The translations under genes and the position numbers were made by a program. From assembly GCF_900199705.1 (NCBI RefSeq), contig NZ_LT904908.1, forward strand, positions 922,530-986,529: a stretch of DNA of 64,000 nt, given 5' to 3'. This stretch comes from Collinsella provencensis. Lineage in GTDB: Bacteria; Actinomycetota; Coriobacteriia; Coriobacteriales; Coriobacteriaceae. Below the pieces are notes generated by a model that ran no database searches, was not told the DNA's origin, and was given only the letters and a program-made list of their open reading frames with translations. This document shows, piece after piece, positions 34,804 to 44,125 of the stretch; the stretch's first letter is position 1; each line of letters starts with the position of its first letter.

Positions 34804-36168
34804 ATGGAAACAAAAAAGCTACGGCTCTTTGATGTGATTTGCCTGGCATTCGCATCGTTCTTCTCAATTGAGCTCGTCTCCTCCCAGGCATCGCTCGGCC
34901 CGTCGATGGTGTTCTGCATCATCGTCTTCGGCGGAATCTATCTGCTCCTGCACGGACTCATCTGCGCGGAGCTCGGCTCCACCTATCCCGACCAGGGCGG
35001 TTTGTATGTATGGACCGACAAGGCGTTCGGACCCAAGTGGGCTGCACGCAGCACGTGGTGGTATTGGGCAAACGTCATCTCGTTCGTCCCCTGCACGCTC
35101 GTGACCCTCATCATCGTGTTCCAGCAGGTGCTCGGCATCGAACTCTCCACCCTGACCGTAACGGTCCTGGCCATCATCGGCACCTGGCTCTCCGTTGGCC
35201 TGTGCTGCATGTCCCTGCAGGAGAGCAAGATCATCTCCAACCTCGGCTCCATCATGAAGCTCGTCGCCTGCCTCGCGCTCATCGGCGGCGGCATCTGGTG
35301 GCTCACCACCAACGGTAGTGCCAATGAGTTCACCGCCGAGACCATGATCCCCACCTTTGACCTGAACCTGCTCATGCTCGTTCCCGTGTACATCTACGGC
35401 CTCACCGGCATGGACCTCATTTCCTGCAACGCCGGTGAGATGGAGAACCCACGCCGCGACGTTCCGCGCGCCATGGCAGTCTCCGGCTTCGTATCCATCC
35501 TCGTGTACCTGCTCTCCGCCGTCGCCGTGCTGTTCGTTCTTCCCCAGGGTGGCATCGACGAGGCCTCGGGCATGATCGACGCCCTGCTGGTCATCTACGG
35601 CGGCAGCAAGATTGCCGTGGGCCTCATCACCATCGCGCTGCTGATGGTCTACATCAGCTACATCTTCTCCTGGGCCATCGGCGGCAACTCCGTGGCGCTC
35701 GAAGCCGGCGAGGCGGGCGAGTTCCCCAAGATCTTCGCCAAGACCAACAAGGCTCACGCCCCGGTTGGCCCCGCAGTCCTCATGGGCATCGCCTCCACCG
35801 TGCTCATGCTCGTGTACGGCTTTACCGCCGGCTCCGGCAGCGACCTGTTCTGGACCCTGCTCGCTTTCACGTCCATCATCTTCTTCTTCCCCTACATCGT
35901 CCTGTCCTTCGTCCTCATCAAGCTGCGCAAAGACGATCCCGAGGTCGAGCGTCCGTTCGCCATCCCCGGCAAGGTCCTGCCGACCGTGGTCGCCGTGATT
36001 CACGCCGTGCTGCTTACGTTCGCCGTCATCGGCTTCACCATCCCACCTGAGGGCGAGGATCCCATGACGTACCTCATCGTTGTGGTGGGCGGCGTCATCA
36101 TTACCCAGATCATCGGTGAACTTGTCATTAACCACGCAGCAAAAACCGCTGCTGAGGAAGAGGAGTAA
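34804..36168 (+). CDS. aguD: APC-family amino acid permease, probable agmatine/putrescine antiporter
   Basis: The 454-residue protein has about twelve hydrophobic segments and the APC N-terminal motif (LRLFDVICLAFASFFSIELVSSQASLGPS), plus GLYVWTDKAFGP, YIYGLTGMDLISCNAGEMENPRRDVPRAM and RPFAIPGK. It is followed three bases later by agmatine deiminase, so it most likely imports agmatine in exchange for putrescine, as AguD does in enterococci and streptococci. Substrate is inferred from context. The start is the ATG at 34804 behind AGGAAAGGGA; the in-frame upstream ATG lies inside the leader hairpin. Confidence 0.85.
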   Translation: METKKLRLFDVICLAFASFFSIELVSSQASLGPSMVFCIIVFGGIYLLLHGLICAELGSTYPDQGGLYVWTDKAFGPKWAARSTWWYWANVISFVPCTLVTLIIVFQQVLGIELSTLTVTVLAIIGTWLSVGLCCMSLQESKIISNLGSIMKLVACLALIGGGIWWLTTNGSANEFTAETMIPTFDLNLLMLVPVYIYGLTGMDLISCNAGEMENPRRDVPRAMAVSGFVSILVYLLSAVAVLFVLPQGGIDEASGMIDALLVIYGGSKIAVGLITIALLMVYISYIFSWAIGGNSVALEAGEAGEFPKIFAKTNKAHAPVGPAVLMGIASTVLMLVYGFTAGSGSDLFWTLLAFTSIIFFFPYIVLSFVLIKLRKDDPEVERPFAIPGKVLPTVVAVIHAVLLTFAVIGFTIPPEGEDPMTYLIVVVGGVIITQIIGELVINHAAKTAAEEEE

Positions 36169-36171
36169 TCC

Positions 36172-37293
36172 ATGAAATCCCTGACCACCACCCCCAAGGC
36201 TGACGGCTTCCGTATGCCGGCCGAGTTTGAGCCGCATGAGCGCACGTGGATGATCTGGCCCCAGCGCCGCGACACGTTCCGCTATGGCGCCAAGCTCGCA
36301 CAGAAGCAGTTCCTGCAGTTTGCCCGCGCCATCTCCGAGTTCGAACCCGTCACCATCGGCGTTTCTGACGAGCAGTACGAGGTTGCCTACCGCGCAGCCG
36401 GCGACTTCGCCCAGATCGTCGAGCTCTCCAACGACGACTTCTGGATTCGCGACACCGGTGCCACCTTCGTGACCAACGGCAAAGAGCTCCGCGGCGTGGA
36501 CTGGTCCTTCAACGCCTGGGGCGGCCTGGTGGACGGCCTGTACTTCCCGTGGGACAAGGACGACCGTGTTGCCTCCAAGATGTGCAATATGGTTGGCTGC
36601 GACCGCTATCGTCTGGACGACTTCATCCTCGAGGGCGGCTCCATCCACGTCGACGGCGAGGGCACCCTTGTGGTGACCGAGTGCTGTCTACTCTCCGAGG
36701 GACGCAACGCCTCCTTTGGCGAATATGAGGCCTTCTCCGATGAGCTCAAGCAGCACATCGAGAACACGCTCAAGGAGTATCTGAACGTCGAAAAGGTCAT
36801 TTGGATGAAGGAAGGCATCTACGAGGACGAGACCAACGGCCACGTGGATAACATCTTCAACTTCACCGCTCCCGGCGAGTGCGTCCTGGCTTGGACCGAC
36901 GACCCCGAGGATCCCCAGTATGCGATCAGCCACGATTGCTACGAGACCCTCTCGAACGCCACCGACGCCAAGGGCCGCAAGCTCAAGATCCGCAAGCTGC
37001 ACATCCCCGATCCCATCCTGCTCACGCAGGAGGAGCACGACGGCATGGATGACGTGTGCGAGTTCTGGCCTCCCGCGGTTGGTTCGCGCCTCCCTGCCTC
37101 CTATGTGAACTTCTACACCTGCAACGGCGGCGTGGTCTTCCCGCTGTTCGACGACGAGAAGTACGACGCCGAGGCCGAGGCGGTCCTCAAGGAGGCCTTC
37201 CCCGATCGCAAGGTCGTCGGCGTGCCCTGCCATGAGATGTTCCTCGGCGGCGGCAACATCCACTGCGCCACCCAGCAGCAGCCCGCGGTGTAA
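36172..37293 (+). CDS. aguA: Agmatine deiminase (copy 1)
   Basis: The 373-residue guanidino-modifying enzyme hydrolyses agmatine to N-carbamoylputrescine and ammonia. Visible features are STPKADGF-like start (TTPKADGFRMPAEFEPHERTWMIWP), the substrate loop NDDFWIRDTGATF, LEGGSIHVDGEG, TNGHVDN with the catalytic His, and the nucleophile Cys in GGGNIHCATQQ near the C-terminus. The substrate loop differs from the usual NDxWxRDxGP by one inserted residue and Ala for Pro. It is co-transcribed with the antiporter. A paralogue lies 1.2 kb downstream. Confidence 0.94.
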   Translation: MKSLTTTPKADGFRMPAEFEPHERTWMIWPQRRDTFRYGAKLAQKQFLQFARAISEFEPVTIGVSDEQYEVAYRAAGDFAQIVELSNDDFWIRDTGATFVTNGKELRGVDWSFNAWGGLVDGLYFPWDKDDRVASKMCNMVGCDRYRLDDFILEGGSIHVDGEGTLVVTECCLLSEGRNASFGEYEAFSDELKQHIENTLKEYLNVEKVIWMKEGIYEDETNGHVDNIFNFTAPGECVLAWTDDPEDPQYAISHDCYETLSNATDAKGRKLKIRKLHIPDPILLTQEEHDGMDDVCEFWPPAVGSRLPASYVNFYTCNGGVVFPLFDDEKYDAEAEAVLKEAFPDRKVVGVPCHEMFLGGGNIHCATQQQPAV

Positions 37294-37313
37294 CCCCACA
37301 CGCCACCAACCGC

Positions 37314-37350
37314 AAAAGGCGTGTTCCGATCGGTGCGCGCCTTTTGTTTT
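37314..37350 (+). terminator. Terminator after aguA copy 1
   Basis: AAAAGGCG (37314-37321) pairs with CGCCTTTT (37338-37345), with an inner CCGATCGG palindrome. TGTTTTGG follows. Confidence 0.75.
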
Positions 37351-37418
37351 GGCGAAACTTTTCTTTTGGAGAAACGGCAGCTTAAACGGACTGGACGACC
37401 GCCGCGCGGACCTTCCCG

Positions 37419-38219
37419 TCAATCCTCGGGCGCGTACACTACCTGCGCAAATTGGACACGATTTTGCACGCTGAGCTTGCGATAGAGCGCGTTGATGTGC
37501 TTCTTGACCGTCGACTCTGAAATGAACAGCGTCCGCGCGATGTCCTGGTTAGTTGCGCCGCCTGCCATGAGGTTCAAAACCTCCTGCTCGCGCCCCGTAA
37601 TGCCGTGCTCGCGTGCGAGCTGCTCCAGTGCATTCGCCTCGCCAGCTGTAGTAAACCCATGCGGCCACAGCAACGCAAAGTGAACACCCAAGTGCTTGCC
37701 AACCTGCGCCAATATCGCCACGTCTTCCTCGGAAAAATCGCCGTCCTCACGCGACCTGAACAGCGTGACCGTGCCGTAAATCACACCATTTTGGACGATG
37801 GTGCATCCCATGCCGTAGTACAGGCCCAAGGGCTCCATCCACTCACGGTAGATCGACGTGGTGTCCCGCAAGGTTGGTGCAATGACATCAAGGTCGCGAT
37901 AGACGATCGCATGATCGGGCGTAAATCCCCACGCCGTGTAATCCTGCGCCGCATAAGTGCGGTAGTACTCTTCAAGCGCGGAATCGGAGATGCCCAGCGC
38001 TTCGGGGCTGAAGCACTCCACACGCCCTTCGCGCTCGCGGCACAGGTCAAACATCGACGTCTGATGCGGAATGATCGCCTTGAGCCGCTCAAGTATCCCC
38101 TTTTGCAAGCTCGAACACACGCGCTCGCCGTGCAGCCAAAGCGCCATCTCGTTGACGAGCTCCCACTGCTCGGCACGCAAGACGGACTGGGCCGCGTCAA
38201 TGTTTTCCGTTGGCTCCAT
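37419..38219 (-). CDS. LuxR-family transcriptional regulator with GAF-like sensor domain
   Basis: The 266-residue protein has an N-terminal region (about 20-180) like a GAF/PAS-type sensor: YYGMGCTIVQNGVIYGTVTLFRS, then FSEEDVAILAQVGKHLGVHFA. The C-terminal LuxR/GerE helix-turn-helix is GITGREQEVLNLMAGGATNQDIARTLFISESTVKKHINALYRKL. It lies between the two agmatine deiminase genes on the opposite strand and diverges from copy 2, so it probably controls that gene and senses a related signal. The ATG at 38219 is favoured; a TTG at 38267 would add 16 residues. Confidence 0.87.
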   Translation of the reverse strand: MEPTENIDAAQSVLRAEQWELVNEMALWLHGERVCSSLQKGILERLKAIIPHQTSMFDLCREREGRVECFSPEALGISDSALEEYYRTYAAQDYTAWGFTPDHAIVYRDLDVIAPTLRDTTSIYREWMEPLGLYYGMGCTIVQNGVIYGTVTLFRSREDGDFSEEDVAILAQVGKHLGVHFALLWPHGFTTAGEANALEQLAREHGITGREQEVLNLMAGGATNQDIARTLFISESTVKKHINALYRKLSVQNRVQFAQVVYAPED

Positions 38220-38434
38220 GTGTTCGCCCCACCTCAACAGCTCCGCCTGCTTTGGACAGCAGTTCAACCCCGCTTAATCGCGGCTTTCTTTGAGTATAGC
38301 CCCACGCGTAAAATTCAATCATTCATCTAGAACTTTTGGTCAAAACTGCGGAACAAACGGGTGCGGAAAGACCATCTCGTTCAATTGCCGCGACCGTTGG
38401 GATGGCGGATTATGGACACTGTAGGGAAGGCTTA

Positions 38435-38453
38435 CGTTCGCTCAAAACGAACG
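38435..38453. promoter_or_regulatory. Dyad upstream of agmatine deiminase copy 2
   Basis: CGTTCG-N7-CGAACG forms a perfect inverted repeat 45 bases before the start codon, in the divergent region between the LuxR gene and aguA copy 2. It is a candidate binding site for the LuxR protein. Confidence 0.45.
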
Positions 38454-38497
38454 CCACGGTCTTCCGGGAACTCAAGACCTCGTGAAAAGGAGCGAGC

Positions 38498-39619
38498 ATG
38501 AGCACTGTCTACCAATCCCAATCCACGCCCAAGGCCGACGGCTTCTACATGCCAGGCGAATACGAGGAGCAGGAGCGCACCTGGATTCTGTGGCCGCACC
38601 GCTCCGATGTGTGGCGCGGTGGCGCCAAGCCGGCGCAGAAGGTCTTTGCCGAGATCATCCGCACCGTTGCTCGCTTCCAGCCCATCACCGTCGGCGTGAA
38701 CTCCGAGGACTATCCGGCCGTGTGTGAGATGTTCGACTCCGAGGAAAACGTCCGCGTGCTGCTCATGGAGTACAACGACTCCTGGATCCGCGACCCGGGT
38801 CCCGCGTTCCTCGTCAATGACAACGGCGAAGTCGCCCTGTCGCACTTCCACTTCAACGCATATGGCGGCTTCATCGACGGCCTGTATTTCCCGTGGGATA
38901 AGGACGCTTCACTCGGCATGCAGATCAGCCAGATCGAAGGCGTGCGCCGCTATCGTCCCGAGGACTACATCCTCGAGGGCGGATCGTTCAACTGCGACGG
39001 CCAGGGAACCGTGGTGACCACCGAAATGTGCCTCCTCAACGAGGACCGCAACCCGCAGTACACCAAGGAGCAGATTGAAGAGCTCCTGGGCGAGTACCTG
39101 GGCATTGAGAAGGTCATTTGGATCAAGGACGGCATCGATCCGTACGAGACCAACGGCCACGTGGACGACGTTGCGTGCTTCAGCGCCCCCGGCGAGGTGT
39201 GCTGCATGTGGACCGACGACCCCAACCACAAGTTCTATAGGGAGTGCCAGGACGCATACAAGACGCTGTCCGAGGCAACGGACGCACGCGGTCGCAAGCT
39301 CAAGATTCACAAGGTGATTATGCCGAGCGAGTCGGTGTACATGACCGAGGAAGAGGCTTCGACCATCGCCCTCGTTGAGGGAAGCCTGCCCCGCACGCCC
39401 GAGGATGCCTTCGAGCCGAGCTACCTGAACTTCCTGCCTATCAACGGCGCCGTACTCGTTCCCCAGTTCGGCGATGTCAACGACGCCCAGGCCCTCGAGG
39501 ACATCAAGGCTGCTTACCCCGACCGTGAGGTCATCGGCATCATGACGCGCGAAATCATCTACGGCGGCGGCAACATCCACTGCATCACCCAGCAGCAGCC
39601 CAAGGCACGCGTTAAGTAA
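38498..39619 (+). CDS. aguA: Agmatine deiminase (copy 2)
   Basis: This 373-residue paralogue has all catalytic features: PKADGFYMPGEYEEQERTWILWP, the standard substrate loop NDSWIRDPGPAFL, LEGGSFNCDGQG, DPYETNGHVDDVACF and the nucleophile Cys in YGGGNIHCITQQQP. It is closer to the enterococcal enzyme in several motifs than copy 1, so the two are old paralogues rather than a recent duplication. Specialisation for other guanidino substrates is possible for either. The ATG at 38498 follows AAAAGGAG. It forms a single-gene unit with its own terminator. Confidence 0.94.
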   Translation: MSTVYQSQSTPKADGFYMPGEYEEQERTWILWPHRSDVWRGGAKPAQKVFAEIIRTVARFQPITVGVNSEDYPAVCEMFDSEENVRVLLMEYNDSWIRDPGPAFLVNDNGEVALSHFHFNAYGGFIDGLYFPWDKDASLGMQISQIEGVRRYRPEDYILEGGSFNCDGQGTVVTTEMCLLNEDRNPQYTKEQIEELLGEYLGIEKVIWIKDGIDPYETNGHVDDVACFSAPGEVCCMWTDDPNHKFYRECQDAYKTLSEATDARGRKLKIHKVIMPSESVYMTEEEASTIALVEGSLPRTPEDAFEPSYLNFLPINGAVLVPQFGDVNDAQALEDIKAAYPDREVIGIMTREIIYGGGNIHCITQQQPKARVK

Positions 39620-39660
39620 CGTAGTGCGGAGCTAACGCACAGACGCTTCGGAAGCGAATA

Positions 39661-39696
39661 GTCCCCCGGTTGAATGCTCAGCCGGGGGATTTTTTA
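39661..39696 (+). terminator. Terminator after aguA copy 2
   Basis: TCCCCCGG and CCGGGGGA arms form a GC-rich stem followed by TTTTTT, about 40 bases past the stop. Confidence 0.92.
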
Positions 39697-39784
39697 CTGG
39701 CCTAATTTAGCGGGCAGCTCGCTGGACGACTCGCAACGCGACGATAGGAGCAGCGAAGCCTTCTACCGGCTCCTACACCGATCC

Positions 39785-41971
39785 TTACGCCGCATGTCGC
39801 AAACTGATGGCGTCGCGCACGATGCCCTTGCTCATAGCGTAGGCAACCAAAAAGTACCCGCCATAGGAAAGCAGGAAGATCGCACAGGTCATACCCACCG
39901 TTCCGCCAATAGACAGACCGCCGAACAGCTCCACAATCTCAATGACCACCCGAAGCGCCACAAGAGAATGGGCGATGCCGACCACCAGCGGAGCGCAGAA
40001 GAAGATGGCCTGCTGCACCAACACGGAATGCATGATTTCTCGACGCGCAGTACCCAACTCGGACAAAATACGACAGTTCTTCCCAGAGTCCGCAACGCCC
40101 GAGAGCTGCTGAATGGACAGAATAGCTGCGCAGGCAACGACCAACACGAATCCGATGTAGATTGCAAGATAGCTGACAAGGCCATTCATGTTATTGGCAC
40201 CCTCATACGCTTCGAGACGCGTATTTTCGACGCCCCATAGACCATACACCTTGCCCTCGGAAGTGCTCGGATCGTTATATTCGCGCTTTTCCTGCACATA
40301 CTGCTCTGCCTCCCCATAAGGCAGGCCCTTCTTATAGTCGACAAGCAGGTCGCTCACGTACAGCGGCAGATTGCATGCATCGACGACCTCATCGGGAACC
40401 ACGATGGTGCCGGAGTTACCTCCCATGCCGGAAATCATAAACGCGCTTGCCTCTATATCAACCTGGTCCGCCTTGGGATGCAGTTGGAAGGTGCCCATTT
40501 CGAGCAAGGTGCCTTTATGCATGACTTGATCGTATATCCCAGTGATAGTAGAGCCCATATCACATGTGAGCAGGTAACCATCCGAACCCAAATCAACCGT
40601 ATCCATGCCGCGAAATTTCAGGTACTCGTTGTAATTGCTCTCTTTGATAACCATCAAACCCATCGTGTTTGAATCGGCGTTTTCCATACCGACGGGCAGC
40701 GGCAAATCCGCAGCCAGGCATAAGTCGTTCAGTGAGATGAGCGGTTCGGAAGAATCGTCGGGAGTCGAATCGTAGAAGTTGGTCTGAACGTGCTTGCTCG
40801 CAATACGCGACAGGTCAAACGGTTCCCCTGTCGATACGATTGTATTATTCGCACTCTCCTTAAATAGGTCGACCGGCTCGCTCACCGTGGTCTCCCCCTC
40901 GTCAGCCGCGATTCTTCCTATGGAGTCCTCGCCGCTTGAAGGCGCGCGATAGTAGATGAGCGTGCAACAATAATCCGCCGGGGTCCAGCGCTCCAGGTTC
41001 GAATTCATCGCACTGGCGATTGACATGCCGCCCGTCACGCTCGTGATGGCGAGGAACAAAATCATGGCGATAACGGCCATCGAGAAGCTCACCGTGTTGA
41101 CCTTGGCAGAAAGCTGTCGCATCGTCACCATATTCAATCCGCGCCAATACAACGCGCGCACGCTCTGAAGAACCTTAAGTAAGAAGCCCGAAAGGCCAAA
41201 GAAGAACAAGATCGTGCCGATCGTCACCATAAGCGTGGTGATCCAAAAGTCCAACATTTTGGTATCGAGTTCTTCAGGCACGGCATCAACAGGTAAGCCG
41301 TCGCGCAGCAGGCGATAATACGCCACGCCGATGAGCACGACCCCCGCCATAAAAAGAAGGGCCGAAATCCACGGATTGCGAACCTTGATGAGCTCGTTTT
41401 GGCGCTCGGCATGCATAAGGTCGATGATCTTGGCGCGACGCACCACACGCAGGTTAAACAGAAGCGTGACCAGGAAAATCGTTACCAGACAGCCCGCCGT
41501 CCACAAAAACGCATCCACGGAAAAGAAGAAATGGAAGCCCGAGATTTGCGCCTTGAACAGCGATGCCGTAAAGAACGTCATAAGCCAGGAAAGCGCGACG
41601 CCAAACGCGATGCCAAGCACGAGCGCGCAGCCCGACACGATGGCGGTTTCGAGCGCCATGATACGCGAAACTTGTCCACGGCTCATGCCAAGCACCTGGT
41701 ACAAGCCGAATTCCTTTTTGCGGCGCTTCATGATGAAGTTATTTGCGTACACCATCAAGAAGCCCATCACTAGCGCCAGGAACACCGTAAGGCCGCGGAT
41801 GATGCCCCCGAGAAGTTCGGAGAGCCCTTGCTCCATCGTCGCAAAATCAATTTGGATCGAAACCGTGTTAAAGGCGTAGAACACGATGACGGCGAGAGTG
41901 AGCGTAAGCAGGTAAACCAGGTAATCGTGGCCTGCGCGGCGCACGTTGCCCCATGCGAGTTTACAAAGCAT
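39785..41971 (-). CDS. ABC transporter permease, FtsX-like (BceB type)
   Basis: The 728-residue permease has the FtsX-type layout: four N-terminal helices (LCKLAWGNVRRAGHDYLVYLLTLTLAVIVFYAFN; then VMGFLMVYANNFIMKRRKKEFGLYQVLGMSRGQ), further helices, a large extracytoplasmic domain (about 325-600) and C-terminal helices with GKNCRILSELGTARREI. This matches the BceB/YtrF group, which sense or remove peptide antibiotics. Its start overlaps the ATPase stop by eleven bases. No BceRS-type sensor kinase is next to it. Confidence 0.88.
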   Translation of the reverse strand: MLCKLAWGNVRRAGHDYLVYLLTLTLAVIVFYAFNTVSIQIDFATMEQGLSELLGGIIRGLTVFLALVMGFLMVYANNFIMKRRKKEFGLYQVLGMSRGQVSRIMALETAIVSGCALVLGIAFGVALSWLMTFFTASLFKAQISGFHFFFSVDAFLWTAGCLVTIFLVTLLFNLRVVRRAKIIDLMHAERQNELIKVRNPWISALLFMAGVVLIGVAYYRLLRDGLPVDAVPEELDTKMLDFWITTLMVTIGTILFFFGLSGFLLKVLQSVRALYWRGLNMVTMRQLSAKVNTVSFSMAVIAMILFLAITSVTGGMSIASAMNSNLERWTPADYCCTLIYYRAPSSGEDSIGRIAADEGETTVSEPVDLFKESANNTIVSTGEPFDLSRIASKHVQTNFYDSTPDDSSEPLISLNDLCLAADLPLPVGMENADSNTMGLMVIKESNYNEYLKFRGMDTVDLGSDGYLLTCDMGSTITGIYDQVMHKGTLLEMGTFQLHPKADQVDIEASAFMISGMGGNSGTIVVPDEVVDACNLPLYVSDLLVDYKKGLPYGEAEQYVQEKREYNDPSTSEGKVYGLWGVENTRLEAYEGANNMNGLVSYLAIYIGFVLVVACAAILSIQQLSGVADSGKNCRILSELGTARREIMHSVLVQQAIFFCAPLVVGIAHSLVALRVVIEIVELFGGLSIGGTVGMTCAIFLLSYGGYFLVAYAMSKGIVRDAISLRHAA

Positions 41972-42758
41972 CGGAACCCTCACCGCCCATCATCGCAACA
42001 ACTTCCATAATGCGGTCAAAGAACTCGCGGCGCGAGGTCGACCCGCGCCTGAGCTCGGTGAACAGGCGCCCGTCGCGGATGAACAACACGCGGTTGGAAT
42101 AACTCGCCGCAAAGCTGTCGTGAGTGACCATGAGGACCGTAGCCTGGTAGCGCTGGTTCATGGTCTCAAAGCTCTCAAGAAGGAGTCGCGCGTTCTTGGA
42201 GTCGAGTGCGCCCGTGGGCTCATCGGCCATGATGATTGCAGGGTCGGTAACGAGGGCTCGCGCCGCCGCAACGCGCTGCTGCTGACCACCGGAAAGCTGA
42301 TAGGGATATTTGCCCAGCACTCCCGTGATGTTGAGGCGCTGCGCCACCTGCTCCACGCGGTCGAGCGTTTGCGCCGCAGGAACGCGAGCAATGGTGAGCG
42401 GCAGCGCGATGTTCTCACGAGCGGTGAGCGTGTCGAGCAGGTTGGAGTCCTGGAAGATAAAGCCGAGCTGTTCGCGGCGGAATCGGGTGAGCCTGTCGGA
42501 CTTCATGCGCGTGACATCCGCCCCGTTGATGAGCACGCTGCCACTCGTAACCGAGTCGATGGTGCTCACGCAGTTGAGCAGCGTGGACTTGCCGGAGCCT
42601 GATGCGCCCATGATGCCCACAAACTCGCCCTTTTCCACCGTGAACGACACGTCGGTGAGTGCGCGGGTCACATTGCTGCGCCCGCCGTACACCTTCTCGA
42701 CATGCTGTGCGGCAAGCACCGGCGCGGTGCTGCCCAAACCCGAAATACCCTGCGTCAT
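41961..42758 (-). CDS. ABC transporter ATP-binding protein (BceA/MacB type)
   Basis: The 265-residue ATPase has Walker A GASGSGKST, Q-loop FIFQDSNLLDTLTARENIALPL, signature LSGGQQQRVAAARAL, Walker B IIMADEPTGALD and the switch His in VTHD. The C-terminal DGRLFTELRRGSTSRREFFDRIMEV is typical of ATPases that pair with BceB-like permeases. The start ATG at 42758 has GAGGG six bases upstream; the upstream open frame is not used. It drives the neighbouring permease. Confidence 0.92.
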   Translation of the reverse strand: MTQGISGLGSTAPVLAAQHVEKVYGGRSNVTRALTDVSFTVEKGEFVGIMGASGSGKSTLLNCVSTIDSVTSGSVLINGADVTRMKSDRLTRFRREQLGFIFQDSNLLDTLTARENIALPLTIARVPAAQTLDRVEQVAQRLNITGVLGKYPYQLSGGQQQRVAAARALVTDPAIIMADEPTGALDSKNARLLLESFETMNQRYQATVLMVTHDSFAASYSNRVLFIRDGRLFTELRRGSTSRREFFDRIMEVVAMMGGEGSDAL

Positions 42759-42935
42759 GTTTTCCCTCATTTCACGTTGTTGATAGCAAGATACCCTGCT
42801 TCGACCTGCTTTGTTCGTTCGTCTTCGCCCGTTGTTGCTCGGCATCGTTCGTATTGCGCATTGCTCGCAATTCGACGAGCGGTTCGCACTCGCCAAGTTC
42901 AGCGCATGCGCCTCCATGCGATAGAGACTGGGTCG

Positions 42936-43064
42936 TCAATTGGAGAAAATCGCCAGCAGAGCAATCATTCCCGAGCCCATAAGGGCCATGATTCCCAACC
43001 AAACAGTCATCTCAACCTGGCCCATGTTCGCCTGCACGATGTTTTGATCCATGATGTCCTTCAT
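42936..43064 (-). CDS. 42-residue single-helix membrane peptide
   Basis: The small gene has an excellent AAAGGAG ribosome site before the ATG at 43064. It encodes a polar N-terminus (MKDIMDQNIVQANMGQ) followed by one membrane helix (VWLGIMALMGSGMIALLAIF). It is 177 bases upstream of the ABC ATPase on the same strand and may be co-expressed. It has no Cys cluster or leader-peptide motif. Function is unknown; a small accessory subunit or regulator of the transporter is possible. Confidence 0.6.
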   Translation of the reverse strand: MKDIMDQNIVQANMGQVEMTVWLGIMALMGSGMIALLAIFSN

Positions 43065-43287
43065 GATGTGCTCCTTTCGCCTACTCCACCGTTGAGCGGA
43101 GTTTGAATTCCTCGACTCGTATACTCGCAGGAACACATCGGGACAACCATCGATTTGGCTTACGCTACTATTTCATTCTCGTAAGATTGCTAAAGAAGCG
43201 CTGAAGAGCGCCGTGTAACAGCTCACAATATGCAGTGCCGAAGCGAATGGATTTAAGCCCACATCTTGGAAGGAGACCGTATCGCCC

Positions 43288-44109
43288 ATGGTCAGCATCG
43301 TTTTTTCCGATATGGATGGCACCTTTCTCACCCCTGAGAAGACCATCACTGCCGACAATCTCGCCATACTCGATGAACTGTACCGTCGTGGTATAGAGTT
43401 CGTGCCCTGCACGGGACGAAACGAAGACGCCCTTCCCCCGGAGCTTGTAGCCCATCCCGCCGTCAAGCATGCAATTTGCTGCAACGGCGCACTCATCGTC
43501 GATGTCAAAACTCACGCCGTGCTTCATGTCTTGGAAATCGACAAACAGCTCGTGCTCGACATTTTTCATCAGATTTGCGACATGCCCGTCGTCTTTGACA
43601 TCTTCGCCGACGGACACGTCTATATCGAACGGAGCCGCTTCCGCCGCATCGACGAAGTCAACCTCAGCGCTCCCACACGGGATTTCATCAAGTCAAGCAG
43701 AATCCCTCATGACCTTTCCGCCGAAGAGTTGCTCGACCAAGTGCACAGCATCACACGCCTTAACTTCTTTTATCATGACGCGCAGGAAGCCGAGGCGGTT
43801 TGGTCGATCATCGACGCTGTGCCCAGCCTGAGAAGGACGACCTCGCTTCCCTGCAACGTCGAGGTGACGGACGTGGGCGCTCACAAGGGCTCGGCTGTCA
43901 AGTGGCTTTGCAACGAGCTGGGCATCCCACTTTGCAACGCTGTCGCATTTGGGGACAACGACAACGACATCACTATGCTTTCGACCGCAGGAGATGGCGT
44001 GGCAATGGAAAACGCCCTACCCTCGTGCAAGGCGGCCGCCGACCATGTGACAACAAGCTGCTCCGAGTCTGGTGTCGCAAGCTACCTCACATCGCTTCTC
44101 GCTGGCTAA
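43288..44109 (+). CDS. HAD-superfamily hydrolase, Cof-type
   Basis: The 273-residue phosphatase has motif I FSDMDGTFL with the nucleophilic Asp, motif II CTGRN, the cap domain in the middle, the conserved Lys in AHKGSAVKWL and motif IV GDNDNDITML. Cof-type enzymes dephosphorylate sugar phosphates, FMN or pyridoxal phosphate; the substrate here cannot be told. The ATG at 43288 follows AAGGAGA at a longish spacing. It ends 16 bases before the NUDIX-Vsr gene on the same strand. Confidence 0.92.
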   Translation: MVSIVFSDMDGTFLTPEKTITADNLAILDELYRRGIEFVPCTGRNEDALPPELVAHPAVKHAICCNGALIVDVKTHAVLHVLEIDKQLVLDIFHQICDMPVVFDIFADGHVYIERSRFRRIDEVNLSAPTRDFIKSSRIPHDLSAEELLDQVHSITRLNFFYHDAQEAEAVWSIIDAVPSLRRTTSLPCNVEVTDVGAHKGSAVKWLCNELGIPLCNAVAFGDNDNDITMLSTAGDGVAMENALPSCKAAADHVTTSCSESGVASYLTSLLAG

Positions 44110-44125
44110 AGAGGTGTGACCAGTT

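Noticed and set aside
34864-36648. 594-codon minus-strand frame
   Set aside because: Opposite the antiporter and deiminase genes; its composition (His, Asp, Glu, Gly) is typical of a reverse-frame shadow.
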